Source: Nitzschia sp. DOCU1
Taxonomy: Eukaryota; Bacillariophyta; Bacillariophyceae; Bacillariales; Bacillariaceae
DNA length: 64,000 nucleotides
NCBI GenBank assembly: GCA_951394045.1
Contig: OX595986.1
Coordinates: forward strand, 1,178,001-1,242,000
Reading direction: 5' to 3'
This document shows positions 52,212-62,600 of this stretch, piece by piece (positions within the stretch are counted from its first letter, which is position 1; each line of letters begins with the position of its first letter). Made by a program: the position numbers and the translations under genes. The notes under the pieces are model-generated. The model did not search any database and was not told where the DNA came from. It was given only the letters and a program-made list of their open reading frames with translations.

Positions 52212-53609
52212 ATGAAGTATTCTAGTCTTTGCGAATTCGTTGACGACGCCGTCTCTCGCATGGAATCCCAGGATGAATCTTTCCGAATCCTCGACATTAC
52301 TAATCCGGTCGCTGAGAACCACTTGGAGGGAGAAGACAGTCGATTCGAGGACGATATTGACGAATCTTTGGACAACGAGATGATTGTTCGATTGCTGGAT
52401 ACGGCGCGATGCAGGGGAACTTTAGTGAACGATATCTTTCTGGGCTTTTTTCAGATTGATCATGAAATTAGCCTGGCACTGGTGCAGCTTTTTAATGACA
52501 AGGAGCGTCTTTGGAAACGGCTAGCTATTCAACGATGTCCTGGGCGAGTTCTGGAAGCTTGTTTGTCGGTGGTTGCTTCCAGGGGAAATCTTGAATCGAT
52601 TTGTCTCTACCAGAACAATCTAGGATACACCGGATTTTCAGGTCTTGCCATGATTCTAGCATCCAATCCGTCTAAACTGGTGACACTTGATCTGGAGGAT
52701 TACATAAGTCCTAACTCAGCGGAGGCTCTGGCAGCTGGAATCCGGATCAATAACACATTGCGCACGCTGAATCTTCAGGATTGCAGATTCGATCGAGATG
52801 CTTTAGAGACCATTGCAGAGGGGATCAGAGACAATACACACCTATATCATTTGCAGCTCTCGAATTGTCTACTCACCGACTTGAATGCGGCAGGGCTGAT
52901 CAATTTGCTTTCTGAACATCCATCGATCGGTCGCATTGCACTTGGCTTGAACTATTGCTGCGTAAAATCGATGAAAGCCCTGAAAGCTGCCCTCCACCAA
53001 AATCGAATGCCCAATTTGACCGACATTTCTTTGGTACATCAATGTACCCGTTTAGACCCGCGGCTATCAATCCCTCTGCCGATAGGCATCTTGGGAGGGG
53101 CGCTGAACAGCAACACTTCTCTCAAGGAACTATCATTTTCTAACAATTTCCTGCATCCAGCCGAACTAGATTTTTTCATGATCGGGGCACGAAAATCTTG
53201 CATAGAACGTCTCTATATGTCACGTTGTGGAATATCTGACGAAGGACTGCGGGTCGTATTATCGAATCTTCCGCGTACTATCAAAAGGCTTGACTTGACG
53301 GAAAATATGTTTGCCACGGAAGCAAGTCACAATGCCCTCCTACAAGCCGTTGAAAACTACACGGAAATGGAAATGCTGGAGATCGACAGAGACTTGGAGT
53401 GCTGGGGAGAAGTTTGCTATCATTCACGCTTGAACCGGGGTGGCAGACGAATACTTTCGGCCGATATTCAACTTTCCATATGGCCGTTAGTATTGGAGCG
53501 AATAAATGGAATCGACTGGGCGGCCTATGATCCAGTTGGAGAGGGCGACGGCTTTGGTGAGGACGTCGTCTTTGCAATCTTGAAAGGCCCGGCACTTTGT
53601 GGGAGGTGA
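52212..53609 (+). CDS. Leucine-rich-repeat protein with conserved C-terminal module
   Basis: 465 aa with ATG 52212. An acidic N-terminus of about 80 residues precedes irregular RI-type repeats from about 100 to 390 (LESICLYQNNLGYTGFSGLA, LVTLDLEDYISPNSAEALA, LRTLNLQDCRFDRDALETIA, LYHLQLSNCLLTDLNAAG, LKELSFSNNFLHPAELDFF, IKRLDLTENMFATEAS). The C-terminus reads SRLNRGGRRILSAD..LSIWPLVLERI..AILKGPAL, similar in layout to the tail of the LRR gene at 6199. No leader or membrane helix. A protein-interaction role is expected; partners unknown. Confidence 0.83.
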   Translation: MKYSSLCEFVDDAVSRMESQDESFRILDITNPVAENHLEGEDSRFEDDIDESLDNEMIVRLLDTARCRGTLVNDIFLGFFQIDHEISLALVQLFNDKERLWKRLAIQRCPGRVLEACLSVVASRGNLESICLYQNNLGYTGFSGLAMILASNPSKLVTLDLEDYISPNSAEALAAGIRINNTLRTLNLQDCRFDRDALETIAEGIRDNTHLYHLQLSNCLLTDLNAAGLINLLSEHPSIGRIALGLNYCCVKSMKALKAALHQNRMPNLTDISLVHQCTRLDPRLSIPLPIGILGGALNSNTSLKELSFSNNFLHPAELDFFMIGARKSCIERLYMSRCGISDEGLRVVLSNLPRTIKRLDLTENMFATEASHNALLQAVENYTEMEMLEIDRDLECWGEVCYHSRLNRGGRRILSADIQLSIWPLVLERINGIDWAAYDPVGEGDGFGEDVVFAILKGPALCGR

Positions 53610-53749
53610 AGGTTGAAGCTATCGTTACACAGGGTTATCGAGCAAGTGTGACATGCCACCAATCGACCGCGACTCGTTGCCATCGACTGGAATCAATGTT
53701 GTTTCTAAGTCCTACAGTACAGGGATTATGTCTGCATAGGAAGGTATGC

Positions 53750-55469
53750 TCAGTCGCGAATTGGTTCCAATTCCAGGCGCTGGGTGGCAACTTCATTGAT
53801 GGAGATATCGATCACTTGTTCTTCCCCTTCTCCAGTTTCGTCCGCTAATGTTCGTTTCAATGGTGCATTGAAGTTGGAAAAGTATCCAAGGGTAGCCAAA
53901 GCCAGAGCAATCAGTAAAACGACATCTCCTCTGATATCGCTTTCAAGGCCTGGTACTCCAGGAAGCAGGGTGAAATCCTTTTCGGAAGCAGCTTCTGCCA
54001 GCGGGATAAGTAGGGCCGAGATGAGGTTTCCACCGATTTGTTGCACACTTTCGACTGCGGTCTCGTCACCGGGATATGTCACATCTACTGCGAGTTCTGC
54101 ATTGATGGGCTGAATGGGACCCGCCGCCATCCCCAAGCCCAACAGGGCCGCAACCAGTAAAAGGGGCTCTCTCCCGAGGGCGTGGTCAGTTAAGCCGAGC
54201 GGCAAGACGAAGAAGGCAGTTGCTGCTAAGCAAGCCAGTGTTACCCTCTTGTACTCTTTCGTACGATCGACAAAGCCGCCCAAAACGATACCACCAGCAA
54301 CGATGGCAAGCTCAAATCCTGCACCAGCGAGATCGATCTGAAACTGTTCTGTCACTCCACCACGCGTCATGACTTCGTCGATAAAAGCCTTTGGAAAGAT
54401 GATTTTGAGGAAATATATGAGCGATCGGCAAAAAATCGCGTAGAGACCACAGGATATCCTCCAACCTTGCACTTACCCCGACAACGTTGGTGATAGATAT
54501 ACTACAGATGAATGCCGCTAGAGCGTTGGTGAACCCCTTCGTCTTGAAGAACTTTTGCACCGATTCCAAGAACGGTGGCTCCGTCTCCCCGCGAATCCGC
54601 TTCTCCAGCTCGGACGCCGAAGGCGGAATCTCGGGCTCGTTCTGGAATTGCAGTAACGTTCCCACCGTTATTATTGTCGTAGCAACTGCAATCAGACCAA
54701 AATAGTTCTCGAGACCTGTAGAAGTTGTGGCCATTGTCCCCCCGACCAAAAATGCTGTGGCAATACCAATCTGGTTGAAATTAAGAGCAATAGCAGTGCT
54801 TGTGGAGCGTTCGGTGTTGGCAAACCACATCGCGCTCAGTAGCGGTGGTGTGCATTGGAAGAATGGTTGGGCGATTCCCACCAAGACGGTGCCAATAACA
54901 ATGAGAGAGTAGTCAACTAGACCATCTTGCCCAGGTAGGAAGCCCAGGCCGGCGCGAAGCCAGCAGCCAGTGGCCATTAATACGGCAGCCGCTTGGATTG
55001 CCCGTTGGATCCCGAAATTCGAAACCACGTCCGTAACCAGAAAGCTCGTCGCAACGTTCGTAAACAAGAAGATATCAATGATTGACGCGGCAGAGTGCCC
55101 AAAACTGGATTCGAACTGCGACGGTGCTGCCGCCACCGAAAAGCACACCCAGTCACTCAGCAGAGCAAGCATACTCAGGTACCCGAGTTGTACCCATCGT
55201 TGAGGAGAAACTTGTGGTTTCATTGAGGAATAGTCGACAGCGTCCTTTTCGGGCTCAGCATTGTTGCTTCCGTTGGGCTTGTCGAAAAAGAAGTATAAAG
55301 GCTGCGTCCGTGATGGCGTCAAGCTATTTTCTCGTCTAGGATCCTTCCCGACAGCATTGCGTGGGGTTTGCCGTGAGATCAGGCGCGTTCGGTCCGATGT
55401 AATGGAAGGCACCAAGAAAGCGTCCACTTGCATAAGAGCAAAGATGACAAAAACGCACGATCTCTTCAT
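53750..55469 (-). CDS. MFS transporter (SLC49/FLVCR-like) with plastid-type leader
   Basis: Exons 54477-55469 and 53750-54388, intron 88 nt. The join gives ITNVVGAFIDEVMTRGGV, as expected across a helix and loop. The product is 543 aa from ATG 55469; the frame upstream begins at GTG. A signal-peptide-like start ends in VDAFLVP, which resembles the AF-type cleavage site of diatom bipartite plastid leaders, followed by a Ser/Arg-rich stretch. About twelve membrane helices follow, with LSDWVCFSVAAAPSQFESSF, FGIQRAIQAAAVLMATGCWL, ANTERSTSTAIALNFNQIG and GMAAGPIQPINAELAVDVTY. The substrate is unknown (heme, choline and small organics are known for the family). Envelope location is inferred from the leader. 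Confidence 0.82.
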
Positions 55470-56461
55470 TCTCAAGCCAAATATTCTGTGATAATCTACA
55501 GAAGACGACGAGAGGGAAGAGGAAAATGTCGTCCTTTCGGTCTGCGTCAACACTGGTTGGCACCAAACAATTGAGCTGGCAATGGAGTCGTTTCAACAAG
55601 AATGACAGCTCTCCCACACGAGCTCTATTGTGACGATCTTCGTAGTTTTCGCCCTCGTTCCTTCTTCTTCTCGATCGCGGTCGGCGGCAAAGGATTTCTG
55701 CCGATGTTCTGAAAGATCAAAACCACGTACTTCGTAACACTTCAACTGTCGCAGAATTTGGCTATCGTTTGACACCTTTCCTGTGCCGCGTAATTTGTCC
55801 ACGTGTCCATATTTTTGGTCGATGCAAGAGAGGAAGGGGAAATAGTCGAAATCATCCCCCATTTATTGTACTGTCTGTATCACAGACAGACAGTTCATCT
55901 CCCGTTGCCGAAGATTTCCCGCCACAACGTCGCGCCGGCATAACCAACATGGGACTGGTCAGCGCGTAACCACTCAATGTTCATTTACCTTTTTGGCGGG
56001 CACAAGAAATTTCTTTCCCCCGACTTGCATTCTGTTGCGTGATGGTAATTAAAAGAAAGCGAAGCTACTTCCGTTGCAATTAGTGTTACATAACAACTTT
56101 CTTGTGTGTGTCTTCCGAACGAAGGCCATCATCCGATACCAATGAAGCCGGATTCTTTTGACCGACTCGAACTCGGTGCGATCGCGCCTTTTCTTCTACG
56201 AATAGCTCGCTCTCCACTGCATTTACAAGACACGCTCCGGCTGCTATATTGGTGTTGTCGTTGCCTCTTTAGGACGCAAGGCTCTCAGTGACATCTTGAA
56301 CAATTCGCTTCAGCTCAAAGAGCTATTGTTTGTGACTACAGCAGTAGGTCCACTTCATCCATTGTAAAGCTTCCATAGGCTTGCAAGGGTGTGGTTGATC
56401 TCTGCGTTCCCGCATTGTCCAGAGAACGAGAGTGGTGCGAGTAAAGGAAACGGGCCGACGA
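55470..56461. promoter_or_regulatory. Divergent gap, no gene seen
   Basis: 992 bases between the MFS start (-) and the BTB-like gene (+). The plus frame is open without ATG for some distance upstream of 56462, so a further 5' exon of that gene is possible. No other feature. Confidence 0.4.
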
Positions 56462-59400
56462 ATGCCTTTGAAAGCTCTTCGGCGCCAGTGGAATGGCGGC
56501 GAAAGCTTTTCGGAGCAAAGTTATCAGCAGCAAGATGAGTTTGCCGCGACGAGACCCGGGCCACTCCAAACAACACTGAAGACGCCTTCCCAATGGAAAG
56601 CTCCCGAGAAAGCGCCGGCAAAATCGGTAGGTAACACGAAGGAAGCAAAATTTGTAGAGAAACTCATACGATGAATCCGCTCTAACATTTCTCTCTCCTA
56701 GTCATGGACTTCGCCAACAAGTGTGATCAGTGAATCAGTGAATTCTATTGAAGATGAATCTGTAACTTTGTACCAACAGGAACTGCAGGAATCGGACAAT
56801 GACAGTCTTCTTCGGGTACAAGTAGAGTCTTCGTTACAAAAGACAACTTTTTATGTCCCAGTGTCCCTCATGCTCCAGCGAGAGCTTGAAATGCAGGAGT
56901 CAGCAAAGATGTCTGGTATAAGGCCCGAACGATGGTCTGCCTCCAGATTGTATTCCATGTGGAAATCCGACCCGCAGAGGAGAGACGGAGGGGAGATCAC
57001 TTTGCGACTAGACCCTGAAACAGTCATGAAGGATTACAGCGATTTACAATGGAGGCCGTGGCTCACATCGTGTATTCGGGCTTACTACAACAATGGAAGC
57101 ATTCGAGTACCGGATGATTGTCTGGGGTCGGACATTCTGCTGGCGCTCGAGTACTTTGGAATCTTGACATCGAGTCCAGACACATTCGTCTTTGAGTCTC
57201 CCCAGGTTCTGGGTCGCATCAAAGCTTGGAGTACATACTTTACGCATCGGAACGCAATAGCGGATTGGGTCGTCGCTGAGTACCGAGCATGGCATGGGAG
57301 CGCACGTATTTGGACAACATCACCGAATCTCGATGAACTTGATCTCGCAGAGACTCTTGTCCAAGTCCAAGGAGGGACGGCTTTTATTCTCGGGGAAGAA
57401 ACAAGCAAACGAGGTGCAGGAGTCAGTGGGGTGCTGCCATCCTGTCCAGTGATACACAATTTGTTTTACGATATTGATGCGACTAGCGGGCCTTCAAGGG
57501 AGACTCCAAAACTGATGAGACGAGACTTCTGTGAATATTTGCGTCGTCTCTTCGATCCTCTGTCCGCAACGGTCGCATTCGACGTCGAACGCGTTAAAGT
57601 CACGAAAGCGAATGGAATGATATCGTCTGATCTTAGAGCCGTATTGAGGCTGCGAGTTAGCCGCGATGATAGGGTGACTAGAGCAAAAGCACTTGTACGA
57701 GAGTCGAGAGAAGCGTCCAGCAGAGCTGTGAACAGCCAGAAGAATGCAAACGGGGTATTAGCTGCAGTGGACTCTTTGGATGACGCCAGGTCACGATTGT
57801 CTGCAGGGCTCGGGAAGACAAAAAATTCACGAAAGGCGCACGATGGCTCTTCGGGCTCAGTTGAGTCTGAGTTAGCACGGGTGGTGCGCAAGGACACTAT
57901 CGATAATGCTGCGTCAGAGGGAATGGGGGTCTATGACAAAGCAAAAGGCTCGGCTGGAGTGGTCTATGATGAGCAGAGACACCCACATCGTAGTACGCCT
58001 CCGCCGGAAGGACAACGCGCAAAACCTGAGGATGGTCCGAAGCAGACGATTGAGAACGTGACCCAGTCAGCGCGGGCAAAGCTGCATACTATTTCCGACA
58101 AAGAATTTTTGGAGCAAATTGACAACTCAGCTCCTATTGGGTATATCAACACCGCTTTTGGTGATCTGCAGTCAGTCACCAGTGCCCTCTCTGAGCCCTA
58201 CCTGGATGATTCCACAGTTGGTAGTCTTTCCAGCAAATTTTTGGTGCAAGAAGCACGGCGACGTGCGATGCAGATTTCGGATGAAGCCGAACCAGCTCCT
58301 CCCACTGGGTGGGTAGATGATACAGAGAATCCAGAGCAGTATGACAGTGCGTTTGAACCCGCGGCAAAGAAAGGAGACAATTTGGTGCGACCTGATGGTA
58401 GTTCTCGATCAGTTCGGAGTTCGTCGGTCGGCTTCGTGGAGGAGACCAAAGAGAATGGGAACGGCCGACTCCCCGCATGTAGCTTTTGGGATGGTTGGCT
58501 ATCAAACATGTGCGACGGAGGATTTTCGTTGGCTCCAGAAGACGAGCGACGAACAAGCCCAACCAAATCTGGTAAGCAGGCTAGAGCCACACCCAAAGGA
58601 GACCACGGCCAAGGTAACCCGATGGATCAATTGAAGACGCGCGTTGGGGGGAACCCTCTCTTTGAGCAACGGGTTTCGCCGCCCCAGGCAAAGCCGGAGG
58701 ACGAATTCGATTTTTTCGCGCGGGCGGAAGAATTGATCAAAACCGCTTCGATGGAGGGTCAAGCTGCCAAGGAATGGTTGCAGTCGCAATTGTCAATAGA
58801 TCAAGGTTCGAACAAAGCCGAAGTCCACTCGGTTACGAGCCGCGTTGCTTCCAATGATTCCATGGTCGAAGCTGCAAAGTCAATCGGACAGTCGCTTTCG
58901 AATCAGTTTTTCAAAATGACAGCTGATGGCGGCGGTGGAGAGAAAGAATCGCCCGAGTCGCCTTCAATAGCACACAAGCCGCCAACAGTTCCACTCTCGT
59001 CCCGGTCTAGGAGTTCGCCCGATCTTTCTGTGGATAGAGAACGTTACCACCGAACAAGTGAATTCGGGGAGCACCAACCCTCGGATTCAACACCAATTCG
59101 CCGGACCAGTGTTAGCCCACGGGCAAGTCCACTCGAGGAGCGAGGTCAGCAGACGACGAGAACAAGCCGTCGAGCAAGCCCCGATGAGCCAATGCTTACA
59201 AGTAATAATGCATACCCCCAAGATGAGGGACGTCGCCCACCTGATTCGGACATTATCGCCCTGAAAAATCGTCGTTCGGAAATGCACACTGCCAAGTCTG
59301 CCAGCTCAAAGACTAGGCCGTTTGGACTTTTAACGGCACACGAAAACGTGCATCTTCCTCCCCGGGAGCCACGGCGAGCGCGTGTCACACAGAAGTTTGG

Positions 59401-59584
59401 AATCGCAAGGAAAAAGACCTCTGCGTCATCATCTACGCCATTCTCGGATGACATTCTCATGCGAGGCTCGGCTCCTGGTGGCACCAAAAATTCGGCCAAA
59501 GTCAGAGCAGACTCATTTGTGTTTGGGCCTTCTGCACCCGTTCTAAAACGATATTCCGGGGGCAGGAAAGAAATGTTTGTGTAA
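56462..59584 (+). CDS. BTB/T1-like domain protein with long disordered tail
   Basis: Exons 56462-56626 and 56702-59584, intron 75 nt (GTAGGT..TCCTAG). The product is 1015 aa, with the start at the first ATG in the first exon found. At about 150-212 the sequence ITLRLDPETVMKDYSDLQWR, a tryptophan-led helix and NNGSIRVPDDCLGSDILLAL then EYFGIL follow the pattern of BTB/T1 (KCTD-type) tetramerisation domains: a leading strand, LxxxL..YY.NG.I..P, then LL.LEYFGI. The remaining ~700 residues are Ser/Arg/Pro-rich and disordered, with SRSSPDLS, TRTSRRASPDEP and similar likely phosphosites. KCTD-type proteins act as adaptors for Cullin 3 or channels. Domain identity moderate, role unknown. Confidence 0.68.
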
Positions 59585-59696
59585 ACGCTACGTTGGCGGT
59601 CTCAGCGTCCACTTATGATACGAAATAGACTATTGAGGCACCTTGCCTATCAAAAACCTACTAGTGGCAAGTTTACATTCGGTTTTTCCCTGATCC

Positions 59697-62600
59697 CTAG
59701 CTTTCCATCTGGGCCATTAAAGCGACAACTTTGGGAAGGTAGAGGGTGACATAACTCTCTGTGTAGAAGCCATGTTCCTTACCATGCCCACTCACCAAGG
59801 AGTGCGCGAGTTCGTGAGCATACGTTGTGAACCAATAGGAGTAACAAGCCCGTGTCTGGTGTACATTCTTGGAGTAGTGCAACGCGAAAAAGAATCGCAC
59901 ATTGAAATAGAGCGACCTATTCAAATTGAAAGCAATGACCCCTCCCGTTGGATCATGGAAAATGGCAATGCTGGATAGCGGCAGCCCAAAGATCACGTTC
60001 AGCCTCTCCAAAACGACGGCAAAACTCTCCACAACATCGACATTAGATTGAAGGAAATCGTGTGAAGAAGGATGCTTGCGCGCAGAAAAAACTTGGATCT
60101 TGTTCTGCGTTTCACGGAAAGGTCTCAAGTCGTTGCCTGGGATCACTTCGCATGTTTGGCCTTTGTCCAGGCCCTCAGGAACACTGACGTTCACCTCCGG
60201 GGACAACACTCCATTCGGATCCACACTCCTGGAAGCTTGGACTGTGTTCTCAAGAATTTTTTCCATGTTGTGGTGGCTGGAAGCATCCACTTCCGGGGGC
60301 ACAGGGGTGTTGCTGTCATTCCGCCAGTCACCAGGTCCACTGGGACCTGCTGCGCTTGCACCTGCAGCGCTTTGGCGGATGCGACCTCCTCCGTTGCCAG
60401 TCGCGCCTCCAAAGTTGCTACCGCGAAGACCATTGAATACCCGACCCAGTTTTTTCGAGCCCAGAAGCTTGTTGGGTTTGTTCAATTCATTCGAGGCATC
60501 GTCGTGATGTCCGTGGTCATCCCTGCTGGCGCCTTGCGCTTGTTCCGGGTACCCGCCCATAGCCATTTCTTCCGCCAAGGCGCGGACGTCTTCCATCGAG
60601 GGATCCCGTCCAAGTCGGTTTCTAATATAATTCTCGTCGGCACCGGGGAACATTTGCTTCAAGGCGCGAACGTAGTCGTCCTGCGAGATCGGTGGCTTGG
60701 AGGTAGCACCAACTCCACTGCCATCGCCCGGCTTATCTTCGGCAATTTCAGCTTTTGAATCACGCTGGCCACCAGTCTCTGCTGAAGCAGCTTGGGAAAC
60801 AGAGGAACTTGAAGCCGCAACAGGACGACCGGCATCCGATCCCTCTGCCGGTTTGGATGAAGCAGCTCTCTCCTTCGGAGTCGGTGGAGGTGACGGTACC
60901 GGCGGGTCAGGTTCCGGAATAGGCTCTGGTTTGATAATTCGGTCGACGGGGAAACCTCTCGCACGTAGTTGCTCAAGAGGTGCTTCCAACAGGGAACTGA
61001 TGAAAAAGGCATCTTCAAGTTGACACCTTTGCAGAATCAGCTCACCAATTGCGTATCCTACGTCGAACCAGTCAAAGTTCGACGTCACGTACAGTAGGTT
61101 CTTCCTTGATGATCCAGGTCGCGAGCAGCATGTTGTTTGCTGACTCCTGACCGATTTCTCAAGAGAATATACAGCTTTAAGCTCCGTAGCTTCGTAAACT
61201 TCGAGGTGTTTATCGTCCAAAACTGACGCAGCATTGGCCACCAAGGGCCGAGATGTGACGCTTGGGGAAACAAGCAGCGGGCTGCGCTCTCTGATTCTCT
61301 CGAGGAGCGCAGCCGTGAGTCGAGTTTCACGCTGAGTTGCCCCGATAACGTCGAACTTTTTCTCAACTTCTTTGGAGATATATTTTGAACCAATCAAGGC
61401 ATAGAACTCTTCAAGGTCGGACTCAGGTGGCGCCCGCTTCACGGGAAACATTCTCCCGAAGAACGAGTTATCGATGATGTAGATGTCCTTGGCCTTTGCC
61501 AGCTCGTACTGGCTCTTTTCGTTGGAGTCAGCTCCACTTACAGAATATGCCAGTAAAAATGGAGAGTCTCGAATATCAGGGGTAACACGATTGAATGGCC
61601 GGTGGGCCGCGACCCGGCGGAGAAACATACGATACTTCTCCTCCGTCTTCAGCGCCATCAAGACTGACTGCGGATTTTCGATCATAAGGCGGAAAATATC
61701 CTTAGTCGAAGCTTCCTGTTTGACGCCTGCCGCGGCAAGAAATGGGCTGAATTCGACCACGTGGAAAAGAGATTCGGTGACAGAGTCGCCATTTTCCTGC
61801 TCGCTCTTGAAGAAAACCGCATTTGGTCGGAACCACTCTACCTGACCCTGCACCTCACACGGAATGAAGTCTTCATTCTCTAGCCCGCTCAGCAGTCTCT
61901 GAATCTCCGAAGTGCGACTGGAGAGATATTGGAAGATGTCTGAGAACGCCTTGAGTATTTTCTGGGCGACCACCGACCGTTCGGGCATCTTGCTCTTCTG
62001 GAGGGACTGTTTAGCCGACGAAACAAGCATCCGTAGCTGCTGAATCAATGCCCCCGGATCGGGTTCCTTGACGCATTTGAAAATGTTGCCAAATAGTTTT
62101 GCCGTGTCTCCTAGAGCAGGGTCTATCACCGCGAACCCCATAACGGAGCAGCGTTCGTCCGAACAACATGTCAGCACAGAATACAAGCCCTTTTTCTTTT
62201 CGCCGTCCAGCGGCGACAGTACCATGCAAGGCAGAAAAGTCAACTTGAGTCGTTCTGCTCTTCCAATCCGCATGTATTCGTCTTGATACGCTCCACCCGA
62301 TCCCAACTTCTTGCTCACAAATTCAAGACAGCGAACACGCATCTTGTCGTCGTCAACCTGTTCCGCGATATACTTTAGAATTTGAGTCAATGGAGGGAGA
62401 ACTTTCATGCCCAGCCCAACAAGAAAGCGACCATTGAGAGAACGATCCGTGATTTCATCTTGAGAGGGCCATTGCAGGAGCTTAAGAAAAGGAAACATTC
62501 GAAGCTCTCGGTCCGGCAAGTAAAGTTCATGCGGCGCGAACATTCTATTCACGTCATTCTCGCATGGCAAATATTGGGTGGTCTTGAGTTTCGAAACGTC

